A DNA stretch of 34,959 nucleotides from the NCBI GenBank assembly GCA_049999725.1, contig JBNGIS010002111.1, positions 1-34,959 of the forward strand. Direction: 5' to 3'. The stretch comes from Haplomitrium mnioides. Lineage: Eukaryota > Marchantiophyta > Haplomitriopsida > Calobryales. Below are positions 10,171 to 19,130 of this stretch, piece after piece; position 1 is the stretch's first letter; every line of letters starts with the position of its first letter. Below the pieces are notes generated by a model. The model was not told the DNA's origin and did no database searches. It saw only the letters and a list, made by a program, of their open reading frames with translations. The position numbers were made by a program, and so were the translations under genes.

Positions 10171-11304
10171 AGATCAATCTGAGTGTAGAGAATGGATTTG
10201 GACATTCCTATGGTTCACTAATGCAAACTGGCTATAGTGTGCCCCTTAATTATTTAGAAATTCATCACCTCCTTCCTTCCTCCTACTTGCATTGCGTATG
10301 GATAATGATTATTGGCATTGATCGCTAACTTATTTGATTATTTATACTTTCGACACAATAGTTAATATGCTTTAATTTCAATCATTTTTTTTTGTTGATA
10401 GTTATGAGCACTTACATATCACATTGCATAGACAATTAGATGGACAACTTTGAGCATCTAGCTCTTTTGCATACATCTAAGCTCTCAACTCTCTAAGTTT
10501 GTCTTTCCTTGAAGCAAACTTTGAAACAATAACTTGCAAAGATTCGAGTTGCTACCCTAACCAACTTAAATAATACAGGTTAGAAACATGTTGTCTAAGG
10601 TCTAATGTTGAGTTAAACCCACCTCTATGTCTAATATCGAGTTAAGTTATATTATTAGATCAAGGACTAAAGTCAGACCAAGTTCTAAAAAAGCGTTATG
10701 GACTATAGTTAAACCTCAATTATGAATTTCAGACCCCACTCCACAAGTGAGGGGTGTTAGGGAGGCTACTCAACTTGTTGAGTGCTAATTCATGGGTTGT
10801 TTCTTACAATAAGAGCAACTCTAAGGTGGAATATAGAATAAGCGAATCGTCAAAAGTTGGTTGAGGAAGATATACGTAGACATAAAAGAACAAGGATAGC
10901 ACAAGTTCAGTTCTTATAGTATGAACATTTCTAGGATTGGCTCGACATGTACGATGCTACAATCAGAACTCATCTAAGGGAAATTATCTATTCTAACAAC
11001 AAAAGGAGTTTGAATATCAAACAAAACACTTACGAAGTTGGATAGCAAAAGTCATTAGAGGTTTTTATATCAAGGGAAGTTCAAACATTGGCTGTAGAGT
11101 TTCAATAGTTGGACAAAGAGAAAGACACATGTTCACCAACTATGGAAAGGTTCTAGTTATAGGTATATGAAATCGAAAACCAAAATTTGGGAGCCAAGAT
11201 AGTACTCAAGTTTCTTGACATCAGCTTGTAATGGGGGAACGGTCAAGCTATTCTATTGAATAACAATGGTAGGCGATGGTAGACCTGTTGGACATATGCA
11301 CAAA

Positions 11305-11306
<2 letters not shown>

Positions 11307-11347
<41 letters not shown>
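11307..11347. repeat. (TA)n microsatellite
   Basis: An uninterrupted TA dinucleotide tract of about 20 repeats. Confidence 0.97.
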
Positions 11348-11349
<2 letters not shown>

Positions 11350-11498
11350 ATGACTCATTAAGCAAAGACAAGTTTTCTAAAGTCGGAAGAGCTCAGAAGG
11401 GCTGATATTCGTTCTTACATCAAGGAAACTCCAACTTCAGCTATGGTTATGTTTTGGAAGTTATGTTATCAAGATGCACCTTTTATTTGGATGAGACA

Positions 11499-11767
11499 AT
11501 CAAACTATCACCCAAGAAGATGGTAGTGAGCGACACTAATTTGGGATACTATTCAGATCGGTTTACCAACTCTTGGAATGACTAGGCTCTACTAATCGAC
11601 TACTAAGAGAATCCGATACTAAGCCATCAATTAGGGAATATACCAAAGATAGAACAAGATTGTGGTACAACAGAGTACAAAGTATGAGCTGCAACGGTCA
11701 AACTACCCTACAAGAAAATAGTAGTGAGCGGCATTCAGGCTACGACTATTCATTTCTGTTTACAAAC
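11499..11767. repeat. Degenerate direct repeat, two copies about 200 bp apart
   Basis: Segments 11499-11570 and 11698-11767 share a TCAAACTA(T/C)C start, a GTAGTGAGCG word and a GTTTAC(C/A)AA(C) end in the same order. A weaker third echo may lie near 11249. This could be a remnant of tandem satellite-like DNA. Confidence 0.5.
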
Positions 11768-13422
11768 TATATCTAACTTACAACTGTTAGCATAGGTAAC
11801 AACCACTTGACTACTAACTTACGACTATACCTACTTACAAATGTGGACTAACAACAACTACTTAACTTATACTAATTGCTTATAGCAACTACAAACTTTG
11901 GATTGTACTTACTACAACTACTAACTCACAACAATTGCTAACTTATCACAACAACCAATGTCCAACTTTGCTAATTTGTGATTTCTATATTGCTTGAAGC
12001 AAACCTAATAGGGCATACCTAGCCTCTTCTAGACATCAAACACTAGCTAAAAGTGTTGTGCACAAACTCTATGTTGGAGATTAGGCACTACTAAAGGTTG
12101 GGCGCATTTGGAAATCATAAAACAAGATAATCAAAATCCTAGGACAGGGCCTCTAAGGAACCATGAGATGAAAACATAAAAATTAACTAAAGAATAGTAA
12201 ATTCTAATAGATTACGACTCAACGACTAAGGGTTGACTAAGGTCGGCTACCTCAAAGGAAATCGGGCTTCCAGGGAAATTTTGAGTATATATGAGGTATC
12301 TGAAAGCATGAGAGCTAATTCAATCTATAGACTTGACTCCTAGTGACATCATGAAATTTGGTGTGGAAGCCATATCCTCATGTGAAAGCAAATCTAAACG
12401 CAACAAAATTTGTTTTTTCTTATTGCCATCTAAATCAAATCTAGTCCTATACATGGGAGCTACATGGACCTTTTCGGGATTAATGACAATGGCCTAGACC
12501 AGCTTTGGATATGCCTTTGCTAGATAGAGTACGGGCATTGCAAGCAGATCTAGTACTTACGTACTGATCTCTTTGGTTTGAGGATGCTTGGGAGGGGGAG
12601 TTGACGAACATTAGGCTACAAGAAACCCATAGTAGCTCTAATGTTGAAGCACATAAGGGGGCCAATTGCTCAGTCTTTCTACCCTCAAACAAAACTATAT
12701 CTCTTTTGGTAGATACATTAAGATGTTAGCAAAGGTGCAACTTTCTTTGTCACCAAAAAATGTGCAAGGACCACTATGAGGGGGGCAACCAAAGATGCCC
12801 TCAAAAATCAATCATACCAATGGAACGTCACTGCACTAAAATACTACAAAATTTGTCTTCCTTATACATCCAGCACTACATGCACATACATTCATCAGGT
12901 TTATCTTACTTTGATGGCATACTCAACATATTTTGAATTCCATATAGCTAATAGTAGATCCAAATACTAAGGTTTAAATAGTTGTCCAATACACTTCCTA
13001 CAAATTCTAAGTCAATTAGACCACTCTCCACTATAATGTAATATGGAGACCATACAAAAAAATCACTTTGAATCTACAACAATGAACTCCTAAAGGCAAG
13101 GTTGCATCAACTATTGGAAGGAACGTTCCATCAACCATCACATCCACTATTTATGAACAAACCCAAATAACCACAAATAACTCACATTATTTTTTAGTTT
13201 TTTCCATCATTGGCCCACCAACAAAGAGGCCAAACTCCTCTTTCTCACCTAGTCCCATATCTTTTGCCTCTACATACACAAACGTGTAATCCACAACCCA
13301 ATTGTTACAAAGAATAACACTAAAAACCAAAGATGAAGACTCAACTCTTCTTACTACCATAGTCGCCCAGTATTAGTCTTCACCTCATACACGTACAAAT
13401 GCTTGCAATGCAAAAATAATCA

Positions 13423-13427
13423 TTACT
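13423..13427. other. Target-site duplication TTACT (left) of element 1
   Basis: TTACT directly precedes the TG end of the left LTR and is repeated at 21303-21307 directly after the CA end of the right LTR. A 5-bp duplication is normal for copia integration. Confidence 0.9.
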
Positions 13428-13584
13428 TGTTGTGTATGTATGTCACACAGAGAGAGATAGAGAGATCGCTGGTGCTCCGCACAATACTGCTCAGTGTACT
13501 GATCGATAGTGGTGAGAGGGATAAGTAACCCTCTTATCTGTACATCCCTCCTATATATAGGAGTGTCACTATTGTCCTATAACA
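13428..13584 (-). repeat. Element 1 3' LTR (157 bp)
   Basis: Starts TGTTGTG and ends ATAACA; matches 21145-21302 except for one missing G and one A/G difference. It contains the 16-base palindrome CTCCTATATATAGGAG at 13548-13563, whose centre is a TATA box. Confidence 0.95.
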
Positions 13585-13593
13585 CTCCCCCTT
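13585..13593 (-). promoter_or_regulatory. Polypurine tract of element 1
   Basis: AAGGGGGAG in the element's sense, directly abutting the 3' LTR. It would prime plus-strand DNA synthesis. Confidence 0.9.
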
Positions 13594-14030
13594 GGCTGAT
13601 TCTTCTCCTGTAATCAGCCACACTAATAGACTAGTGATGCTCTATATACTTCTTATATGTGTAGTCTCATTAAAACCCTCCTGCTTTCTTCTGAGGGAAA
13701 GAGTGCTACCACATAAAGAGTATTTTAATACATAAATAAAATAATTGTAAAGTGTGGAGTGTATGTAAAAATCTGTGTGATGTCAAAATGACTATGCAGA
13801 TATCATAAAACTGATGATGATGCCTTGAGGCAATTCTCCTCAATTGTTGTGCTCTTCTCTGGTGCTGAAACTGATATGCTCCACAAGCTTACAAATCTGT
13901 TTTTGAATATCTGTTACATAACACAACTGAAAATAATCTTGTGGTCAGCATCAATATACATACATGCATAGAAAAGTACCGCTCATAAATCTGGAATACT
14001 TGACAACAGGTCAGAGTTCTGATTATGAGA
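13594..14030 (-). other. Element 1 untranslated region between pol and polypurine tract
   Basis: About 440 bases after the pol stop codon with no coding pattern or repeat that I can see. Confidence 0.7.
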
Positions 14031-17000
14031 TTATGTATGTTTCATGTATATGTCAGATAATTTTCTGAGACCAATACCCTCTGTGTGTTCTTTGTGGAGG
14101 GCAGGGGGTAGGGGTTTTGTAAACATATCAGCTCTGTTTTGTTTACTTGGTATCCATTGTACCTTAATCTTGTTATTATGTTGTTCATGAGTATAGAAGA
14201 ACTTTGGGGCTATGTGTTTTATTCTATCACCTTTGATGAATCCTTGGGCGATTTGGTCAACACATGGCCTATTGTCTTCAAATATAGTTGTAGGCTCTTG
14301 GATGAGTGGCTGGCCTGTGTTGGCATTGATATGGTCAATGAGTTGGCGCAGCCAAATACATTCTCTACTTGCCTCATACAGAGCTATTATTTCAGCATGG
14401 TTTGTAGATGTGGTAGTAATAGTCTGCTTTGTGCTCTTCCAAGATATTGCTGTGCCCCCTTTAAGAAATACATATCCTGTTTGAGATTTGCTGTCGTCGG
14501 GGTCAGATAAATATCCTGCATCAGCATATCCTATGATATCTTGTTCTACATTTTTCGGGAAGAACAGTCCCATGTCTATAGTTCCTTGAAGGTATCTGAA
14601 AATCCTTTTGATGCCATTCCAATGTCTGATGGTGGGTTGGGAGCTGTGTCTTGCCAGTAGGTTTACAGCGAAGGCTATGTCTGGTCTTGTTTGATTGGCA
14701 AGGTACATCAATGCTCCTATTGCTGAAAGGTATGGTTTTTCAGGTCCCAGTGTGGGTTCTGTTTCCTTTCTTTTTGAGAACATGTCTCGCATGGGATCTG
14801 ATGATCTGATTTCCATTAGAGTGCTCATAGGCTGAGCTTTATCCATGTTGAACTGTTTAAGGATCCTGGATGTATAAGTGGATTGATGGATTAGTATCCC
14901 ATCTTGTAGATGTTCAAAATGTATTCCTAAGCAGAAATCAGGTTCACCGATGTCTCGGATTTCAAATATGTCTTTTAGTTTCTCAATTGTGTCTTTGGCC
15001 AGCCTAGGTGTGCCAAAGATATTGATGTCATCTACATATATGGCTACTATGACGTATTCAGGGTTGTCCTGTTTCATAAAGAGACATGGTGCAATGTCCT
15101 CATTTGTAAAATTTAGAGTCATCATTTCTGATTTGAATCTTTGGTACCAGTTTCTGCCGCTTTGCTTGAGTCCATACATTGATCGTAGGACTTGTACAGC
15201 CATCTTCTGTTCTGAAATTTCTGATGATGTCCCATTTGTTGCCATATGTATGCCTCTGTCTGGGCGATGTTGGATTAAAGGTCCCTGTGTAATGTACATC
15301 TTCTTTGCTGGCTGGGCTAAAGGCCCATTATATTGTCGCATGCTTTGCAGATCATTTGTGGGGACTAAAGGTCCAATGTAGTCATTCGGGCTCAGCGCTT
15401 TGGCTGGCCTCATACATGATCTGTTTGCTGTAATTTGCAGCATGTCATTCATAGCCTGGCATTTTCTTTTTGTCATAAGGACAGAAGGTCCTTGCTTTGT
15501 CATCAGGCTTGTGTATCCTTTTTGGACTATAGGTCCGTTTGAGGAATTTTGGCCTTGAGAGACTGAAGGTCTCTGTTTACCAGATGGATATTGAGTGACT
15601 AGAGGTCTACTCTCCATTTTCTGGTTATGTAGGACAAAAGGTCCATTCTGAAATTGCTGGCCTCGAGGGACAAAAGGTCCACATGCTGATTTCTGGCCGT
15701 GATGGACTGAAGGTCCACTTGCAGATTTCTGGCCATGAGGGACTAAAGGTCCACTTGCAGATTTCTGGCCATGAGGGACTAAAGGTCCAACCTCATTTAT
15801 TTGTTTCTCCCCCTCAATATGGAATGATATCCTGGAGATGAGTTCAAGGGATGCCTTCATAAAAATCTGAGTGTCAAGAATGCCATATAAGTATGCAGTG
15901 ATAACATCCATGATGTGCATGATGAGGTTGCGTTGGATTGCAAACACTATCATATATCTGTATGTTATAGTGTCCATGACTGGTGAGTATGTGAGATTGT
16001 AATCTCGTCCAAGGATTTGAGTGTATCCTTTTGCGACTAGTCTTGCCTTGTATCTTGTGACTTCTCCTTTTGCATTTCTCTTTTTGACAAATATAAACCT
16101 GTAGTCTGTTAGGTTCATGTCAGGTGTGGCAGGTATGATTGATCCAAATACTTGTCGTTTTATGAGGGAATCTAATTCTGAGTGTATGGCTTGTTCCCAT
16201 TGTGGCCAATCCGTTCTGGATTGTGCATCTTGTACTGATATTGGATCATGAGTGGTATTGTTTATGGTCTGGGATACTGAATATGCAAACATGTCATCCA
16301 TATCGGTTTGGTCCCTTTTCCAGATATTGCCAGTAAATGTATAGTCAATGGCGATTTCCTCATTTTCTGGTATGGGCTGTGCATGCATTATCTCTTGTAT
16401 GAAGTTTGATTGTTGTTGTAGTTTAGGACTGCTAGGTAAAGGAGATGCAGTTTTCGGCTTGTTTTTGGAGCCTAAGGGTCTGCCTCTTTTGGCTCTAGGT
16501 GCAATCTCTGTTGCTGCAGTAGAGTCCTTTTGTAGTCTGGCTGGGGCATTGGCTGCCTCAATATGTGATTTAGTGATGCTGGCTATGTCATTGAATGCAT
16601 CGGGCATTTTAATTAATGTTTGGTGTAAGTTCAGGAGCCTCTGAACTTCATAGTCTGATTGCCATGTTCTTGAATCAGGGTGGATTACTGATTTGTTGTA
16701 CCATATGAGGTTGTCTTGTGGTGTTTCAGAGGTATTTTCAAGCATCAGATTTGGGAAAATATCCTCAAAAAATTGACAATCTGCAAATCGAGATTTGAAG
16801 ACGTCGGATGTAGTGGGTTCCAGGTATCGGATGATGGATGGGGATTCATATCCAATGTATATCCCTTTTTGTCTTTGTGGTCCCATTTTGGTTTGGTGTG
16901 GGCCAAGGATGGGTACCAAGACAAGACATCCGAATGTCCGAAGGTGTGAGACATTCGCTGGTATTCCAGCTGCTAAATGATGAGGAGAGTTCTGGTTGAA

Positions 17001-18293
17001 TGCAGATGGTCTGAGTTTGATTAGTGCTGCTGCGTGCATCACAGCATGTCCCCATGCAGATGTGGGGAGACATGTGTTCAATAACAAAGGTCTTGCAATC
17101 AGTTGTATGCGTTTGATTGCAGATTCAGCTATGCCATTCTGAAAATGGACATGTGGGACTGAGTACTGAATGTCAATACCTGCAGATGAGCAGAATTCAT
17201 CAAATGCAGAGGATGTGAATTCTCCTGCATTGTCTACTCGCAGGTTTCTGATTGGGTAATCAGGAAATTGAGATGACAGTTTGAGAATCTGTGATAAAAG
17301 TTTCGGGAAGACCATGTTTTTGGTCACCAATAAGGATATTTGGGACCATTTGGATGATGCATCAATGGTCACTAGGAAGTATCTAAATGGTCCAGATGGA
17401 GGATGAATGGGTCCACATACGTCTGCATGGATTTGTTCCAGAAAACGTGGTATGGAGGTAGTTGTCCTTCGTGTGGAAGGAGCAATACGTAATTTGCCTT
17501 GTGCACATGCCATGCATGGAGAGTGCAAAGATAATGGTTGGACATTGTCGGGAATGCCAGTACTGTCATGTTTTAGTCGGTAAAGCATGTCCCTACCAGG
17601 GTGTCCCAGTCTGTTATGCCATAGTTGGGCATCAGATAATCTTGTTGTGGATGCATGGTATGAGTGGATTTCAGTCGTGTATAGGCCTGGTGGAGAGAGA
17701 GGGAAGGTCTCTTGTATCTGCATACCGTCCTCTATGGGCAGTAGAATATTGAGGACTTCACCATGGCCTACATTGTCTGTCTGGATATGATATCCATTTT
17801 GGCGGATATCTCGGAAGCTAATGAGGTTTCGGGTTGCTGTGGGGGCATAGATTGCAGATGCTATGCTGAGTGTAGTTCCGTTCGGAAAACGGATTGTTGC
17901 TGGTCCATATCCTTCTTCTATTTGGTTATGGCCGGAAATGGTGGTCATCGTCTTGGATGACGGGGTTATCGAAGAAAAATGTCTTCGGTCCCGTAGGATT
18001 GTGTGTGATGAGCCACTGTCAACAATGCAAGTATTGTTGAGTTGTTCGGTTTGAGTTGGTGCCAAATGTTGTAAGTTGTGGCTCTCTGGCTGTAGGTTGA
18101 AGTCGGGATACTCATCGACATCTGCAATCTCTGAGAGATTGCCATGTACCTCAGGTTGTGAGTATTTGAGATTGTTTTGATAAAGTGTCACCAGGTGTGC
18201 AGGTACTCGGCATACTGCTTGAGTATGGCCGCGAGTACCGCATCTGTGACAAGAAGTTTGAGAGCTTCTCGGTTGTGAGAAGTTCCTAGGGCC
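14031..18293 (-). CDS. pol: Element 1 pol: zinc knuckle, protease, integrase, reverse transcriptase, RNase H
   Basis: Open from just after the TGA at 18294-18296 to the stop at 14031, in the same frame as gag. It begins with a CX2CX4HX4C zinc knuckle (18210-18251). Counting from the GTG codon at 18191 (1386 residues): protease DSG at 58-60; integrase HHCC with H192, H197, C226, C229 and catalytic D257, D320, E356 (D-35-E spacing); RT with KARLVAKGYTQ at 714-724, first catalytic Asp D762, YVDD at 1052-1055; RNase H with D1224, E1267, D1306. All key residues are present, so the enzyme set looks functional. Between residues about 785 and 1000 the RT carries an insertion built largely of GPLVPHGQKSAS-like 12-residue repeats, not normal for copia RT. 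There is no upstream ATG, so expression must depend on passing the TGA or on gag-pol fusion in a sister copy. Confidence 0.93.
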   Translation of the reverse strand, partial: GPRNFSQPRSSQTSCHRCGTRGHTQAVCRVPAHLVTLYQNNLKYSQPEVHGNLSEIADVDEYPDFNLQPESHNLQHLAPTQTEQLNNTCIVDSGSSHTILRDRRHFSSITPSSKTMTTISGHNQIEEGYGPATIRFPNGTTLSIASAIYAPTATRNLISFRDIRQNGYHIQTDNVGHGEVLNILLPIEDGMQIQETFPLSPPGLYTTEIHSYHASTTRLSDAQLWHNRLGHPGRDMLYRLKHDSTGIPDNVQPLSLHSPCMACAQGKLRIAPSTRRTTTSIPRFLEQIHADVCGPIHPPSGPFRYFLVTIDASSKWSQISLLVTKNMVFPKLLSQILKLSSQFPDYPIRNLRVDNAGEFTSSAFDEFCSSAGIDIQYSVPHVHFQNGIAESAIKRIQLIARPLLLNTCLPTSAWGHAVMHAAALIKLRPSAFNQNSPHHLAAGIPANVSHLRTFGCLVLVPILGPHQTKMGPQRQKGIYIGYESPSIIRYLEPTTSDVFKSRFADCQFFEDIFPNLMLENTSETPQDNLIWYNKSVIHPDSRTWQSDYEVQRLLNLHQTLIKMPDAFNDIASITKSHIEAANAPARLQKDSTAATEIAPRAKRGRPLGSKNKPKTASPLPSSPKLQQQSNFIQEIMHAQPIPENEEIAIDYTFTGNIWKRDQTDMDDMFAYSVSQTINNTTHDPISVQDAQSRTDWPQWEQAIHSELDSLIKRQVFGSIIPATPDMNLTDYRFIFVKKRNAKGEVTRYKARLVAKGYTQILGRDYNLTYSPVMDTITYRYMIVFAIQRNLIMHIMDVITAYLYGILDTQIFMKASLELISRISFHIEGEKQINEVGPLVPHGQKSASGPLVPHGQKSASGPSVHHGQKSACGPFVPRGQQFQNGPFVLHNQKMESRPLVTQYPSGKQRPSVSQGQNSSNGPIVQKGYTSLMTKQGPSVLMTKRKCQAMNDMLQITANRSCMRPAKALSPNDYIGPLVPTNDLQSMRQYNGPLAQPAKKMYITQGPLIQHRPDRGIHMATNGTSSEISEQKMAVQVLRSMYGLKQSGRNWYQRFKSEMMTLNFTNEDIAPCLFMKQDNPEYVIVAIYVDDINIFGTPRLAKDTIEKLKDIFEIRDIGEPDFCLGIHFEHLQDGILIHQSTYTSRILKQFNMDKAQPMSTLMEIRSSDPMRDMFSKRKETEPTLGPEKPYLSAIGALMYLANQTRPDIAFAVNLLARHSSQPTIRHWNGIKRIFRYLQGTIDMGLFFPKNVEQDIIGYADAGYLSDPDDSKSQTGYVFLKGGTAISWKSTKQTITTTSTNHAEIIALYEASRECIWLRQLIDHINANTGQPLIQEPTTIFEDNRPCVDQIAQGFIKGDRIKHIAPKFFYTHEQHNNKIKVQWIPSKQNRADMFTKPLPPALHKEHTEGIGLRKLSDIYMKHT
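15272..15815 (-). repeat. 36-bp tandem repeat with small hairpins inside the RT coding region
   Basis: Eight units spaced exactly 36 bases (cores near 15776, 15740, 15704, 15668, 15632, 15596, 15560, 15524) are followed by four more at multiples of three (15479, 15362, 15314, 15272). Each core is GGAC-5 nt-GTCC or a variant, able to form a 3-6 bp stem. Variants keep pairing at 15313-15327 (GGGC/GCCC) and 15558-15574 (AGAGAC/GTCTCT), while the unit at 15596 has a mismatch. In the pol frame the core reads GPLV or a variant. Confidence 0.9.
15807..15815 (-). promoter_or_regulatory. Second, internal polypurine tract-like sequence
   Basis: GAGGGGGAG in the element's sense, differing by one base from the LTR-proximal AAGGGGGAG tract. 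It lies at the upstream (element-sense) edge of the repeat-rich RT insertion. Internal tracts of this kind can act as a second plus-strand primer in Ty1 and lentiviruses; that role here is inference. Confidence 0.4.
18210..18251 (-). other. CCHC zinc knuckle of element 1
   Basis: Reads C-H-R-C-G-T-R-G-H-T-Q-A-V-C, a perfect CX2CX4HX4C nucleocapsid knuckle. It lies 14 codons after the TGA that ends the gag reading frame and is in frame with both gag and pol. Confidence 0.95.
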
Positions 18294-19130
18294 TCATGCC
18301 GGTTGTCGTCCGCCTCTAGGTGTCCAGGGACGCTGTCTGCGTTCTGGTGTTGTTGAGGCGCGGTGTCTATAGTGTCTCTCCTTATTATCAAGAGATGAGG
18401 TTCGGTTTGGGGTAGGCTGTCGAAATCTCCCCCTGAAGTGTGGGTTCCCCCTACTTCTTCCTCTTCCTCTTCCTCTACGAGGTTCAGAATTGTGTCTTGA
18501 GTGGGGGTGGAATTTTGTGAAGTGTGACTCAGGATTTGCAGGTGGTGTAGCAGATCCAGGGGGTCGCTTCTTCGCATTTTCCATAAGGAGTAATTGGTGT
18601 TTTTCGGCTAATAGCATATATGCGATCAGTTCCGAATATCGGGTGAAACGCATATTGCGGTATTGGGATGCCAATATAAGGTTGCTCACTGGGAATGTGG
18701 ATAGAGTTTTCTCTATCTGTTCTTCGTCAGACACAGGGTGTCCGCAGATTGCCAGTTGTGAAACTATATGGAATAATTCATTGTTGTAGTTCACAATGGA
18801 GGTATGATCTTGGACACGTAGGTTGATCCAATTGTGTCGTGCTGCTGGTAGGGAAATAGAAGTAAGATGATCAAATCTCAGTTTGAGTTCATCCCAGAGT
18901 AATCTGGGGTTGCTGTAATTCAGGTATTGCAATCTGAGAGGTTCCACAAGGTGGTGGCGGATCAGAATGAGTGCTCTGGCAGCATCTCTTGGGCTCGTAC
19001 CTTCGTCATTAAGGAGGATGTCACGTATTCCCTTTGATATTAAGTATGTAGTGATATCCAATGACCAGGATAAGTAGTTGGATCCGTCGAGTTTCAGTGC
19101 CTGAAACTTAAGGGATCCTACTGAGTTCAT
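18294..19130 (-). CDS. gag: Element 1 gag (UBN2-type), ended by a TGA before the zinc knuckle
   Basis: 278 codons from ATG at 19128-19130 to TGA at 18294-18296. The start is supported by the typical N-terminal pattern (KLDGSNYLSWS near residue 13) and by the absence of an earlier ATG in frame close by. The middle (LWDELKLRF, LPAARHNWINLRVQ) is the UBN2/Gag-polypeptide fold that builds copia particles. The C-terminus is basic and rich in RG (RRGRGRGRSRG), suiting RNA binding. The CCHC knuckle that normally completes gag lies beyond the TGA, in the same frame. Either the TGA is a fresh nonsense mutation of a CGA codon, or it is read through to make gag-pol; the sequence alone cannot decide. Confidence 0.92.
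   Translation of the reverse strand: MNSVGSLKFQALKLDGSNYLSWSLDITTYLISKGIRDILLNDEGTSPRDAARALILIRHHLVEPLRLQYLNYSNPRLLWDELKLRFDHLTSISLPAARHNWINLRVQDHTSIVNYNNELFHIVSQLAICGHPVSDEEQIEKTLSTFPVSNLILASQYRNMRFTRYSELIAYMLLAEKHQLLLMENAKKRPPGSATPPANPESHFTKFHPHSRHNSEPRRGRGRGRSRGNPHFRGRFRQPTPNRTSSLDNKERHYRHRASTTPERRQRPWTPRGGRQPA

Larger units (their letters stand above)
8769..13422. other. Non-coding interval without recognisable genes
   Basis: No protein pattern could be recognised on either strand. Open stretches such as 12480-12692 (minus) and 12776-12970 (plus) are short and match no family known to me. The interval includes a promoter-like segment near 9.5-10.2 kb, a TA tract at 11307-11347 and a degenerate direct repeat near 11.5-11.8 kb. 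The part at 11770-11960 is rich in short ACTAACTTACAACT-like words. Confidence 0.5.

Noticed and set aside
14950-15381. Plus-strand open frame opposite RT
   Set aside because: Shadow of the intact minus-strand pol; the minus frame carries all catalytic motifs.
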